This document shows positions 17,728-26,483 of a stretch of DNA of 64,000 nucleotides, one piece after another. Numbering within the stretch: position 1 is the stretch's first letter; each line of letters opens with the position of its first letter. The notes under the pieces are model-generated. The model searched no databases, was not told the DNA's origin, and was given only the letters and a program-made list of their open reading frames with translations. The stretch is from CABZJG01 sp902512685 (GTDB lineage: Bacteria > Pseudomonadota > Alphaproteobacteria > Rhodobacterales > Rhodobacteraceae): positions 2,914,001 to 2,978,000 of the forward strand of contig CP179201.1 of NCBI GenBank assembly GCA_051201605.1, in the 5' to 3' direction. The translations under genes were made by a program, and so were the position numbers.

Positions 17728-18576
17728 TCAGTTAAAGGCTACCGTCTTTTGTTCCTGTTCGCCCAAACCTTCGACCCCAAGCCGAATTTGTTGACCAGTC
17801 TTGAGATATATAGGTTCAGGCTTTTGTCCCATGCCCACGCCTGGAGGAGTGCCAGTTGAAATGACGTCACCAGGCTCCAGAGTCATGAAACGACTGCAAT
17901 ATGAAATGAGCTCCGCGACACCAAAGATCATCGTTGAGGTTGAGCCGTCCTGATACCGGACACCATCCACCTCAAGCCACATCGACAATGCCTGCGGATC
18001 GGGGATTTCATCTCGCGTAACCAGCCACGGACCAATTGGACCAAACGTGTCGCAGGATTTTCCTTTGACCCACTGACCACCCCGTTCGATCTGAAACTCG
18101 CGTTCAGAAAGATCATTCACGACGCAATAGCCCGCTACATGAGATAGCGCATCGTCTTCAGCGACATGACGAGCAGTTTTACCAATAACTACACCTAGTT
18201 CTACTTCCCAGTCAGACTTGTTTGAGTCCTTTGGAATGGTGACATCGTCATTAGCCCCTACGACAGCGCTGGTTGCTTTCATGAACATGATCGGCTCTTC
18301 GGGGATTGGCATATTTGCTTCCTTGGCGTGATCACTATAGTTCAAGCCAATGCACAAGAACTTACCAATCCCAGATACGCAGGCCCCTAAGCGGGTCCCC
18401 TCATCGACCAAAGGCAGACCATAAAGGTCCGTGCTCCGAATTCTCTCCAGCTCAGAATCTAACAGCGCGCGGCCAGAAACATCATCGACAACCGATGACA
18501 GATCCCTGATTTTCCCCTCTTGATCCAAAATTCCTGGTTTTTCCTGCCCCGGTGAGCCAAATCGAACAAGTTTCAT
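17728..18576 (-). CDS. Fumarylacetoacetate hydrolase family protein
   Basis: This 282-residue FAH-fold enzyme starts at MKLVRFGSPGQEKPG. It has the FAH core: FLCIGLNYSDHAKEA, the metal ligands in DWEVELGVVIG, KSCDTFGPIGPW and GDVISTGTPPGVGMG. Length and motifs fit the subgroup that cleaves 2,4-diketo-3-deoxy sugar acids (L-fuconate or L-rhamnonate oxidative routes) and related beta-diketones. It is the last gene of an IclR-SMP30-FAH unit, 42 bp after the SMP-30 stop. With the lactonase and SDR it suggests a non-phosphorylative sugar oxidation pathway; a dedicated dehydratase is missing from this group. Confidence 0.88.
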   Translation of the reverse strand: MKLVRFGSPGQEKPGILDQEGKIRDLSSVVDDVSGRALLDSELERIRSTDLYGLPLVDEGTRLGACVSGIGKFLCIGLNYSDHAKEANMPIPEEPIMFMKATSAVVGANDDVTIPKDSNKSDWEVELGVVIGKTARHVAEDDALSHVAGYCVVNDLSEREFQIERGGQWVKGKSCDTFGPIGPWLVTRDEIPDPQALSMWLEVDGVRYQDGSTSTMIFGVAELISYCSRFMTLEPGDVISTGTPPGVGMGQKPEPIYLKTGQQIRLGVEGLGEQEQKTVAFN

Positions 18577-18618
18577 GTCATCTCCAATTTTATGCAAAGT
18601 AAATTTCGTGGCTACGGC

Positions 18619-19527
18619 TTAGTCTAGAAAGGCCGATATCGGCATGCCTCGAACACCGCAGTCCACCGCAAAGAGAGCCCCTTCGTTGGGGTTTTCGTCG
18701 ACTGCTTGTTTGCTCAACCCTGACCGAGCCGTTGTCACAAAAAGGGTTTTAAGATCCGGTCCGCCAAAACAGCAACTCGTTACATTCGTTGCGGGAATAT
18801 TGACAGTTCGGTCCATTTTCCCGCTTGGATCAAAGCGAACAACACTGCTGCCGCCCCAACGCGCGTTCCACAAATAACCATCTTTGTCCATTGCTGACCC
18901 ATCGGGCACACCTAGTGGGCAATCTGTATTGAAGGGTTTAATCGCACCAAGTGTTCCATCAGTATTATGAACGGCAGAAAATAGAACCCCTTTTATACTG
19001 TCAGCGAAGAAGAACTCACGATTGTTTGGGCTCCATGCGAGGGTATTCATGATACCCAATGTTTCAGGAAGAAGTGGAACCGTGCGACCATCAGAGGTAA
19101 CACGAAACATGCCGCCAATGTCTGAGTTTAGTTCGATAGGCGCCCCATCTTCAGCGATATTGTTCTGCATAGAGCCAACCCAAAAGCTACCATCCGGAGC
19201 AACTTTTCCATCGTTAAGGCGTGCGAGAGGGTTATGTTCGATTGGGTTGCACATCGGGCTGACCGTTCCGTTTTCGAAGTCCAATAAAACTACTCCTGCT
19301 CGACAGGCAACAATCAGCCTGCCAGACCGACAAAGGCCAATCGCGGAAGGCCTGCGGACAGTACACATGTCCACATCGCCTGTCGAAACTTGAAGCTTAA
19401 AGACTGAATCCCCTTCAATATCTACGAAATATAGAAAGCCTCCGACACAATCCCAAACGGGGCCTTCACCAAGCGATAGACGCAGGTCAGCGTGTAGAAT
19501 TTGGACGTGTGAGGGTAAAGAAGTCAT
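18619..19527 (-). CDS. SMP-30/gluconolactonase family sugar lactonase
   Basis: This 302-residue six-bladed beta-propeller has typical motifs: SLGEGPVWD at the N-terminus with the metal-binding glutamate, RLNDGKVAPDGSFWVGSM with the catalytic asparagine and aspartate region, NTLAWSPNNREFFFADS and GVPDGSAMDKDGYLWNARW. The family hydrolyses sugar lactones to aldonic acids. The start at 19527 overlaps the iclR stop by four bases (ATGA), so the two are coupled. The function fits the step after a sugar dehydrogenase such as the SDR at 20840 and before the FAH-family hydrolase downstream. Confidence 0.9.
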   Translation of the reverse strand: MTSLPSHVQILHADLRLSLGEGPVWDCVGGFLYFVDIEGDSVFKLQVSTGDVDMCTVRRPSAIGLCRSGRLIVACRAGVVLLDFENGTVSPMCNPIEHNPLARLNDGKVAPDGSFWVGSMQNNIAEDGAPIELNSDIGGMFRVTSDGRTVPLLPETLGIMNTLAWSPNNREFFFADSIKGVLFSAVHNTDGTLGAIKPFNTDCPLGVPDGSAMDKDGYLWNARWGGSSVVRFDPSGKMDRTVNIPATNVTSCCFGGPDLKTLFVTTARSGLSKQAVDENPNEGALFAVDCGVRGMPISAFLD

Positions 19528-20309
19528 TTTGCGATGAGTTCCCTTGAAAGTCGAGCACAACGCTCCTTTAGTTCTGATGAAATTTCAGCAACACGCTCCG
19601 GTGACATGCGGTGAACCACGCCAGTCACTGAAATCGACGCAACAACTTCATCGAATGGTCCAAAGATAGGAGCTGCAATACAAGACGCACCTAATTCGTT
19701 CTCCTGCACCTCAGTTGCAAATCCCTTAACTCTAATATCCTCCAGTTTCTGCTCAAGCTCACCCCGATCAGTGATTGTGAATTGAGTGAGCTTAGTAAAC
19801 TCGATATTATTTAAGACCCATTCTCGTCTTTCGTCCGGGAAAAAGGCCAAAAGAACCTTACCACATGCACTAGAGTGATAATTCGACCGAGCGCCGGCGT
19901 AGGCGGTCGCACGAACACCCAGTTGACTTTGCAAGGCTTCGACAAGGATCGCTTCCTGAAAGTATGGCATCGCCAAATTAACTGTTTCTCCAGTAGACTG
20001 GCACAGATCGCGGAGAACAGGGCGACTGAGTTCCAAAATAGGTAGGTTCTTGGACACGTGCCTTCCCAATTCTAGACATCTGAGGCCCAATTTGTATCCT
20101 TTAGGATTGCTTGCTCGCATGAGAAACCCTAAAATAACAAGACTTTCTGCCAAATTGAACACTGTCGTCTTATTCAAACCGAGCGTTTCAGTTAACTTAG
20201 AAAGCGGCGTTGCTTCCCTGTTGTTCATAACAGCGGATAAGATTGCATCGGCCCTTGCAAGGGACTGAATCCTTGGCTCCTGTGCCTCAACCAGTGTGGC
20301 AATTTCCAT
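19524..20309 (-). CDS. IclR-family transcriptional regulator
   Basis: This 261-residue protein has an N-terminal winged helix (TPLSKLTETLGLNKTTVFNLAESL) and a C-terminal IclR effector domain (SACGKVLLAFFPDERRE, ELGASCIAAPIFGPFDEVVASISVTG). The start at 20309 is chosen because AGGAG lies five bases before it; an ATG five codons earlier has no such site. It is co-transcribed with the lactonase and FAH genes and divergent from the epimerase-remnant/SDR genes. Two palindromes in the shared upstream region are likely operators. Confidence 0.9.
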   Translation of the reverse strand: MEIATLVEAQEPRIQSLARADAILSAVMNNREATPLSKLTETLGLNKTTVFNLAESLVILGFLMRASNPKGYKLGLRCLELGRHVSKNLPILELSRPVLRDLCQSTGETVNLAMPYFQEAILVEALQSQLGVRATAYAGARSNYHSSACGKVLLAFFPDERREWVLNNIEFTKLTQFTITDRGELEQKLEDIRVKGFATEVQENELGASCIAAPIFGPFDEVVASISVTGVVHRMSPERVAEISSELKERCARLSRELIAK

Positions 20310-20332
20310 GAGTACTCCTGTCAAATGTTTGT

Positions 20333-20426
20333 TAATGTTTTACATTATAGAACAGTTTTCACTTCTTACCACAACCCCATTCCCCACAATAAATCCATTA
20401 TTGTATGATTTTATATTGCACAATAT
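20333..20426. promoter_or_regulatory. Palindromes in the divergent iclR / SDR promoter region
   Basis: TAATGT-TTT-ACATTA (20333-20347) and ATATTG-CA-CAATAT (20413-20426) are inverted repeats in the AT-rich 168-bp region between the divergent iclR and 20478 genes. They are candidate IclR-type operators controlling both directions. Confidence 0.5.
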
Positions 20427-20477
20427 CATAATATATAATATTTTAATGTCAATAACACAACGCTTTGGAGCAACAAA

Positions 20478-20837
20478 ATGACCGTTGAGCAAGAACCCTG
20501 GGGGCAAGTTGGGGCTTCAAACGCAAACCTATACACGATCACCAATCATGCAGTAGTGTCCGTTCAGTTGACTGGCTTTGGTGCTGCGGTTGTTCAAATG
20601 AACATGCCGTGCCACAAAGGTGAGATCGCGGATGGTGTACTGGGATATGCTACCCTTCAGGACTACGTGGACGCGCAGACTTACTTCGGATCCATCAAGC
20701 GTTGCGTGCCCCTAGTGTCGTTGACCAAGTCCAGCGCTGTCAAAGCAAATGTTCACAACACCTTAATTTTTGACAAGGACATACAAAATGATCTGGTTGC
20801 AAGCGTTAGCTATCATTTTACCCGAAAGGAAGACTAA
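20478..20837 (+). pseudogene. Truncated aldose 1-epimerase N-terminus joined to an unrelated tail
   Basis: This is a 119-residue frame with a good ribosome site. Its first 75 residues match the start of aldose 1-epimerases (PWGQVGASNANLYTITN, LTGFGAAVVQMNMP, VLGYATLQDYVDAQTYFGS). The family's catalytic domain, about 250 further residues, is missing. At the point where NRIAKG would be expected the sequence changes to IKRCVPLVSL. The tail (NTLIFDKDIQNDLVASVSYH) resembles a terminal beta-barrel strand rather than an epimerase. It ends two bases before the SDR start, so it may survive as a translated leader. It is most likely a decayed gene. Confidence 0.6.
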
Positions 20838-20839
20838 TT

Positions 20840-21616
20840 ATGGGTCTCTTAGATGGAAAATCTGGCATTGTAACAGGTGCCGCACAAGGATTTGGTTTGG
20901 CCACCGCAAAACGGTTGGCTGAAGAAGGCGCTGCGGTGGCCTTGGTGGATATCAATGCCGACAAGGTTAATGCCGCAGCTGAATCACTCGTTTCCAAAGG
21001 TCTGAATGCCATCGCTGTAACGGCTGATGTCTCTGACGAAAATGCAACTATTCGTATGTTGGATGAAGCTGAGCAAGCCTTTGGTGAATTGAACTTCATT
21101 CATCAGAATGCAGCGATTCAGGTTGAAAAGCTGCTGCACGAGACAACACTTAACGAGTGGGATCAGTTGATGGCAGTCAACCTGCGCTCGATGTTCCTAG
21201 GGGCAAAACACATTTTGCCTCGAATGATGCGTTCAGGCGGTGGATCAATTGTTAACAGTGCCTCCGTTCTGTCGTTGTCAGCTGACGAAGTGCTACCGCT
21301 CTACTCAGCTAGCAAACACGGTGTTCTGGGATTGACACGCGGCATCGCGGTTACCGAGACCTACGCAAAGGCTGGAATTCGCTGCAACTGTATTTGTCCT
21401 GGAGACATCAGGACGTCAATGGTTGAACAATACTGGGCTGCTCAACCTGATCCCGCGAGCGCTGAAGCTGAGACAATAGCGCACTATCCAATGAAACGTA
21501 TCGGTGAACCGAGCGAAATGGCAGACACCGTACTCTATCTCGTGTCTGACCTTTCGTCGTTCGTCAACGGAACAAGCATCGTGGTGGACGGTGGTGTTAT
21601 GGCAAAGGTTTATTAG
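20840..21616 (+). CDS. Short-chain dehydrogenase/reductase (SDR)
   Basis: This 258-residue classical SDR has the cofactor motif TGAAQGFG (residues 12-19), an Asp at the end of beta-2 (VALVDI) that favours NAD, and the catalytic triad Ser142, Tyr155 and Lys159 (YSASK). Its C-terminus (FVNGTSIVVDGGVM) is standard. Located divergently from iclR with the lactonase and FAH gene, it is well placed to oxidise a sugar to a lactone. The start follows AGGA within the end of the preceding frame. Confidence 0.9.
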   Translation: MGLLDGKSGIVTGAAQGFGLATAKRLAEEGAAVALVDINADKVNAAAESLVSKGLNAIAVTADVSDENATIRMLDEAEQAFGELNFIHQNAAIQVEKLLHETTLNEWDQLMAVNLRSMFLGAKHILPRMMRSGGGSIVNSASVLSLSADEVLPLYSASKHGVLGLTRGIAVTETYAKAGIRCNCICPGDIRTSMVEQYWAAQPDPASAEAETIAHYPMKRIGEPSEMADTVLYLVSDLSSFVNGTSIVVDGGVMAKVY

Positions 21617-21751
21617 GACTAATTCTATATATTAGCGCACTCGCGAGACATTTCCTTTAACCTCCGATCCGGACAAGGAAGTGCAGACCGGATTGAGTTG
21701 TATGCCTCGCTCAACTAAGGAGCCCCTAAGCCTTAAGCAGGTTTGATGCGC

Positions 21752-23404
21752 TCAGACCCAGCCCTCATCCTGATCTCTTGCTCTCCGCTCAGCGGAACGG
21801 TCTTTCGGATCACCATATCCGCCGCCGCCTGGCGAGCTGATAGATATCTGATCCCCTTTTCGGAACCCAATTCGATTGAACTTACTGGCCGAGGTTTTGT
21901 TACTGTCTTCACAGGCTGTGACGAAATCCTGTGAAGACTTGCGCCGGATAAGAACGCTGCCATTTTGCCCTTCACTCCCGCCCTTCATACCCCAGGGCGC
22001 GATTTTCTGCCGGTCAGACATGAACGACACTTCCATGTCGTCCGACAGGCAAGTCAGCACTTTGTTCACACCCAGGCCACCGCGATACTCTCCATCGCCG
22101 CCACTACCGGGGATCAGACCAAAAGACTCGATGCGCCAGGGAAATCTTGTTTCAAATACCTCAACGGGGTTCATGCGAGAGTTGCCGTTGATGCAGTTCG
22201 TAGCATTGTGGCCATCAGCAACAGGTCTACCGCCCCATCCTGCACCTGTAAAATCATAACAAACAGCATAGTTTCCGGTTCTCTCGTCCGTGGCGCCAAA
22301 CAAGAAGTTCGAATGTGTACCGCCGTCGGGAGCAAATGCCCGCTCAGGGATCGCCTGGGCCAAAGCGCCGACGACAGTGTGACAAATTCGAATGTGGGTC
22401 TCCGTATTGCCGCCAACCTCTGCGGCGGGAAAATCTGCGTTAACAAGTTTTCCCGGTGGCGCCACAATTTTAATTGGGCGAAAGGCACCGGAGTTTCGGG
22501 GAATTTGTGGATCGGTCAGGTGCAAAATAGCATTGTATGTCGCTGACCATGCTACCGACAAAACCGCGTTAATCGGACCACGCGATTGGTCGTCAGTGCG
22601 GCTGAAATCCGCAACAATTTTGTCGTGCGAAACATACAAATCGACAGCAATCTTGTACGCTTGATCGGTTACGCCATCGTCCTCCATATAGTCTTCGAAA
22701 GAATAGATACCGTCCGGGATCGACGTGATTTCAGCTCGCATGCGTCGCTCCGCATAGTCTTTCAAATCATTGCAAATTTCACGATATCGGTCAGGACCAT
22801 ATTCCCTGATCAAATCAATGATCCGGGATTCCCCACGATTCACCGCACTAATCAGCGCCCTGAAGTCTCCATGGTTCTGGCGGGGAGTACGGTGGTTGGC
22901 GAGCATGATTTTCCAAACGGGCTCAACATCCCTGCCTTTTTCTTGGATCTTCACAGGGGGAACCCGCAATCCTTCCTGATAGACTTCGGTCGCTTCACCA
23001 GGAAACCCGCCCGGAACCATGCCGCCAACTTCTGCAATATGACCGATTGCCACCGAAAATCCAAAAAACTCACCCTCAAAGAAGATAGGCTTGATCAGGG
23101 TGTGTTCCGGCGTGTGCATGCCGCCACGAAACGGATCGTTGTGGATGATCACATCACCTTCATCCATCTCGGACAAGGAGATTTCCTTGATGATTGATGC
23201 AACAACCAAAGGCATGCCACCAACCTGGGCCGGCTGAAAATCAGCCGAGGCAAGCAATTCACAGCTGTCGTCGGCGATACCACAAGTGAAGTCCCGACCT
23301 TCGTTGAAAATGGTCGAATATGATGTCTTCATCAGAACAATGCCCATTTCTTCAGCAATGCTCTTCAGGCGTCTGTCGACGATGTTCATGTCTACCAAGT
23401 TCAT
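21752..23404 (-). CDS. hyuB: Hydantoinase B / oxoprolinase family subunit (HyuB)
   Basis: This 550-residue protein has the hyuB signatures DRRLKSIAEEMGIVLMKTSYS, EGRDFTCGIAD, GDVIIHNDPFRGGMHTPEHT, NTETHIRICHTVVGAL and SPGGGGYGDP at the C-terminus. With HyuA it forms the ATP-dependent N-methylhydantoinase/5-oxoprolinase/acetone-carboxylase-like group. The start at 23404 overlaps the small CxxC gene stop by four bases. It is the last gene of an operon that begins with a ribose-type ABC transporter, so the substrate is probably imported by that system. The reaction could be hydrolysis of a cyclic amide or an ATP-dependent carboxylation. Confidence 0.92.
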   Translation of the reverse strand: MNLVDMNIVDRRLKSIAEEMGIVLMKTSYSTIFNEGRDFTCGIADDSCELLASADFQPAQVGGMPLVVASIIKEISLSEMDEGDVIIHNDPFRGGMHTPEHTLIKPIFFEGEFFGFSVAIGHIAEVGGMVPGGFPGEATEVYQEGLRVPPVKIQEKGRDVEPVWKIMLANHRTPRQNHGDFRALISAVNRGESRIIDLIREYGPDRYREICNDLKDYAERRMRAEITSIPDGIYSFEDYMEDDGVTDQAYKIAVDLYVSHDKIVADFSRTDDQSRGPINAVLSVAWSATYNAILHLTDPQIPRNSGAFRPIKIVAPPGKLVNADFPAAEVGGNTETHIRICHTVVGALAQAIPERAFAPDGGTHSNFLFGATDERTGNYAVCYDFTGAGWGGRPVADGHNATNCINGNSRMNPVEVFETRFPWRIESFGLIPGSGGDGEYRGGLGVNKVLTCLSDDMEVSFMSDRQKIAPWGMKGGSEGQNGSVLIRRKSSQDFVTACEDSNKTSASKFNRIGFRKGDQISISSPGGGGYGDPKDRSAERRARDQDEGWV

Positions 23405-23625
23405 GATTGCTTCTCCGAGCGCCATTCCTTGATGGGCACTAAGCTTTTTGCATTGTGTCTGGATTCTCGCTCCTGGTACCATTCCATGTCCCAGACCGAG
23501 CTGAATGGACCAATCTTGGAGCCGTCATCATTAGTGTAAAAAAGACCTCTGTCGTAGATGAGCTCACCGCAATTGATGCACTTGCGATACTCTTCGACGT
23601 ACAATCCGTTTGCCGAGTATTTCAC
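23401..23625 (-). CDS. Small CxxC protein between hyuA and hyuB
   Basis: This 74-residue protein has one CINCG motif near the N-terminus and an aromatic-rich C-terminal half (VWDMEWYQERESRHN). It lies one base after the hyuA stop and overlaps the hyuB start by four bases, so it is translated as part of the complex operon. The position resembles the third, small zinc-binding subunit (gamma) of acetone-carboxylase-type enzymes, but similarity could not be measured. A metal-binding third subunit of this hydantoinase-like enzyme is a reasonable inference. Confidence 0.65.
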   Translation of the reverse strand: MKYSANGLYVEEYRKCINCGELIYDRGLFYTNDDGSKIGPFSSVWDMEWYQERESRHNAKSLVPIKEWRSEKQS

Positions 23626-23626
23626 G

Positions 23627-25723
23627 TCAATTCCCCTGAATTTCTTTGATCACCAGCACACCAGAAGGTTTTCGCTCAACGCTTTGGCCGGCATTTATTG
23701 GCACAGTCGACACATCCTCTTCGATCACCGCAGGACCATGGATCTGGACACCGACGGGAAGACGCGTTCGATCATAAATCGGCGCGTTGACGCTGCCCTC
23801 CTCAAACCATACTTCGCGATAAGTTTTCGGTTTGGAGGTCGTTTCACCATAGGTCGCTACTATATCCGGCTTTGGCTGTGCAACGATGCCAGTCACAGAA
23901 AGATTTACGATCTCGATCGGTTCTCCGGGCAAACAGAATCCGTATTTTTCGTCAAATTCGGAATCAAAGTTGTTTCGGAGCGTATCCATATTGTTTTTGT
24001 CGAACTGATCAAAACCAAATGGGACGCTGAGTTCGTAGTTTTGTCCCTCGTAGCGAAGATCGACATAGAGCTTCATTTCAACACCTTGGTCATAGCCCTG
24101 TCGCGAAAACTCCTTGTTCACCGTGTTGCGAAGCGAAGTAGCGACGTTATTGAGCCGGTCGAAATCCAGAGAACCCGAACGCATCTGAACAGTGCGCTGG
24201 CTATCAATTCTGGCATCAGCGCAGGTGAAGCCAAATGCCGAGAACTGGCCAGGAAAAACAGGGACAGTACCCGACTTAATATTGAGCAGGCGCATCAGGT
24301 CGGCAACATGAACCGGCCCTGCTCCGCCAAATCCCATCAGGGAGAAGTTTCGCGGATCGTGGCCATTTTCCACAGCCATGCGTCGAAGTTCTGACGCGAC
24401 ATTGTTATTTGCAATGTCGATAATCGCCTTTGCTGTTTGTTCAATGTCTAATCCCAGTTTATCGCCTATTCTAGTTATCGCGGATCGCGCTGCTTCCAGA
24501 TCCAGAGTGAGCTTGCCGCCCAAGAAATTGTTGTGGTCGATCCGAGCTAGGATCACGTTTGCATCCGTGACTGTGGCGTCGGTTCCTCCACGGCCATAGC
24601 AGGAAGGTCCGGGCCTCGACCCGGCACTGCGTGGTCCAACTTGCAACATCCCGCCATTGTCGACCCAGGCGATGGAGCCACCACCTGCGCCGATGGTGCG
24701 AACATCGACCATTGGAATCTGGACAGGAAGACCCCACTCGACTTCGAAATCCGTGGTCAGGTTCACGTCTCCGTCGATGCAAATTGCACAGTCAGATGAT
24801 GTCCCGCCCATATCAAAAGTCATCACTCGTTCAATCCCATTGGCCTGGGACACATGTTGCGTTGCAACAACTCCGCCGGATGGGCCGGAGAGCAGCAGTT
24901 GAACTGGCTGCTGGCAGGCCACCTCGGGGGTGGTTTCCCCACCATTCGATTTCATGATCGCCACATCAGCATTGGGCATAAGCTGCCCGATTTTTTCGAT
25001 GATCTTGGGCAATCGGTCATTGACGATTGGTTTGACATATGCATCGGCAATCGTCGTTGAACTGCGCTCGAACTCTTTCCACTTTGGAAGCACGTCGTAT
25101 GAAATCGATATGGGCATGCCCGGAACTTCCTCTTCGAGAATCTCCTTGGCCCACTTTTCATGCTTCGGCGATATGTATGAAAACAGGAAATTCACCGCGA
25201 TAACTTCGATGTCGCCTTGATCCCTGATTTGGCGCGCGATCGCCCGAAGTTCCTTTTCGTCCAAGTCCACAAGCGTGTCACCTTCACTGGAGATACGCTC
25301 AGAAACACCAAAACAATTTTTTCGATTCACCAGGCTTTCAGGTTTCACCCAGAATGCGTCGTAAATGCCCTTCCGGTCGCCGCGCCCGATATGGGGGATA
25401 TCAGTGAAGTTCTTGGTCGCAATGTAGCCAACAACCGCGCCGTTGCGTTCTAGAATTGCGTTGGTGGCGATGGTTGTTCCCAACCTTATTTTTTCAACGC
25501 GATCAGGTTGCTGGAATTCCTTCAGGCCATCCAAAATACCCGTGGCCGGATCTTCAGCATTCGAAAAATACTTCCAGGCTGTCGCCGTTTTTGCATCTTT
25601 ATCATAGGCGACATAGTCGGTAAATGTGCCGCCGATATCAATGCCCAGTACAATATTACGCGCGGTGCCACTGTCTTGCGTTTGTCCGCGAGCATCGCGC
25701 GTTGTGTCCAGATCCCTGTTCAT
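23627..25723 (-). CDS. hyuA: Hydantoinase A / oxoprolinase family subunit (HyuA)
   Basis: This 698-residue subunit has the ASKHA-type nucleotide-binding start VLGIDIGGTFTDYVAYD, the GTTIATNAILER segment, LLSGPSGGVVAT, TFDMGGTSSDCAIC, GAGGGSIAWVD and FGGAGPVHVADLM. This full length is typical. It binds ATP and activates the substrate for ring opening or carboxylation together with HyuB. The start overlaps the ATPase stop by four bases. Its operon partners are a ribose-type ABC transporter and a small CxxC protein, an arrangement that suggests a dedicated uptake-and-opening system for one substrate. Confidence 0.93.
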   Translation of the reverse strand: MNRDLDTTRDARGQTQDSGTARNIVLGIDIGGTFTDYVAYDKDAKTATAWKYFSNAEDPATGILDGLKEFQQPDRVEKIRLGTTIATNAILERNGAVVGYIATKNFTDIPHIGRGDRKGIYDAFWVKPESLVNRKNCFGVSERISSEGDTLVDLDEKELRAIARQIRDQGDIEVIAVNFLFSYISPKHEKWAKEILEEEVPGMPISISYDVLPKWKEFERSSTTIADAYVKPIVNDRLPKIIEKIGQLMPNADVAIMKSNGGETTPEVACQQPVQLLLSGPSGGVVATQHVSQANGIERVMTFDMGGTSSDCAICIDGDVNLTTDFEVEWGLPVQIPMVDVRTIGAGGGSIAWVDNGGMLQVGPRSAGSRPGPSCYGRGGTDATVTDANVILARIDHNNFLGGKLTLDLEAARSAITRIGDKLGLDIEQTAKAIIDIANNNVASELRRMAVENGHDPRNFSLMGFGGAGPVHVADLMRLLNIKSGTVPVFPGQFSAFGFTCADARIDSQRTVQMRSGSLDFDRLNNVATSLRNTVNKEFSRQGYDQGVEMKLYVDLRYEGQNYELSVPFGFDQFDKNNMDTLRNNFDSEFDEKYGFCLPGEPIEIVNLSVTGIVAQPKPDIVATYGETTSKPKTYREVWFEEGSVNAPIYDRTRLPVGVQIHGPAVIEEDVSTVPINAGQSVERKPSGVLVIKEIQGN

Positions 25724-26481
25724 TGACTTTCCTGGGATACGCCGGCAATTGCGTGAAGAAGTTCCGCTTCTGACACATTGCCAGAAATAAACTCGTGAGT
25801 AATATTTCCGCGCCGAAGCACGTAAATCCGGTCACAGGTATCCAAAAGATCGCTCAACCGGTGGCTCACGATCATTACCGAACAACCCGTTTCCGGAAGA
25901 CGCCGAATTTGCTCCAGAAGGGGTTGGCCTGCCTTTACAGACAAAGCGGCAGTTGGCTCATCCATGATCACAAGCTTTGGCGAAAAGGCAATTGCGCGAG
26001 CGATGGCAACCAGCTGACGCTGTCCACCACTCAAGGCGGTGACAGGCTCTTCCAAGCTTGGCAATTCAAGGTGGAGAATATCCAGTAGTTCCTGTGATCT
26101 GGCCAGCATCCTTTCCTTGTCGATAACTTTGAACCGGCCCAATTCGAACCGGGTCAACTCCCTGCCCAGAAATATGTTTTCAACGATCTCGAGATTGTCG
26201 CAAAGAGCAAGATCTTGGTAGACCATTGAAATCCCGAGTTCTTGAGCGTGTTTCGTTGTCAAGTTATTCTCGGTTTTGTTGTTGACCAGCAGTTCCCCGG
26301 TTGTTGGCGTCACATCTCCGGCAACCATTTTCATCAATGTCGATTTTCCGGCACCGTTGTCGCCTGCAAAGCCAACGATCTCCCCCCGGCCGATTTCAAA
26401 GGAAATGTCGTCCAATGCAGTGACTGCACCGTAGGATTTACCCAGGTTCTTTGCCTGTATCACGTTTTCGCGCGCAGACAT
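25720..26481 (-). CDS. Sugar-type ABC transporter ATP-binding protein (single domain)
   Basis: This 253-residue ATPase has Walker A GFAGDNGAGKSTLMKMVAG, signature LSGGQRQLVAIARA, Walker B LVIMDEPTAAL and the GISMVYQDLALCDNL segment. All of these are typical of ribose/xylose-type transporters. It contains one ATPase domain (half the length of RbsA), as in FrcA-type proteins. It lies two bases after the permease gene and overlaps hyuA by four bases. Confidence 0.92.
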   Translation of the reverse strand: MSARENVIQAKNLGKSYGAVTALDDISFEIGRGEIVGFAGDNGAGKSTLMKMVAGDVTPTTGELLVNNKTENNLTTKHAQELGISMVYQDLALCDNLEIVENIFLGRELTRFELGRFKVIDKERMLARSQELLDILHLELPSLEEPVTALSGGQRQLVAIARAIAFSPKLVIMDEPTAALSVKAGQPLLEQIRRLPETGCSVMIVSHRLSDLLDTCDRIYVLRRGNITHEFISGNVSEAELLHAIAGVSQESQ

Positions 26482-26483
26482 CT

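Noticed and set aside
21625..21720. Possible terminator between the convergent SDR and hyuB genes
   Set aside because: Only a six-base ATCCGG/CCGGAT pairing with a long loop and no T run was found.
22586..24394. Long plus-strand frames opposite hyuB and hyuA
   Set aside because: They are shadows of well-supported minus-strand genes, with no ribosome sites or family motifs.
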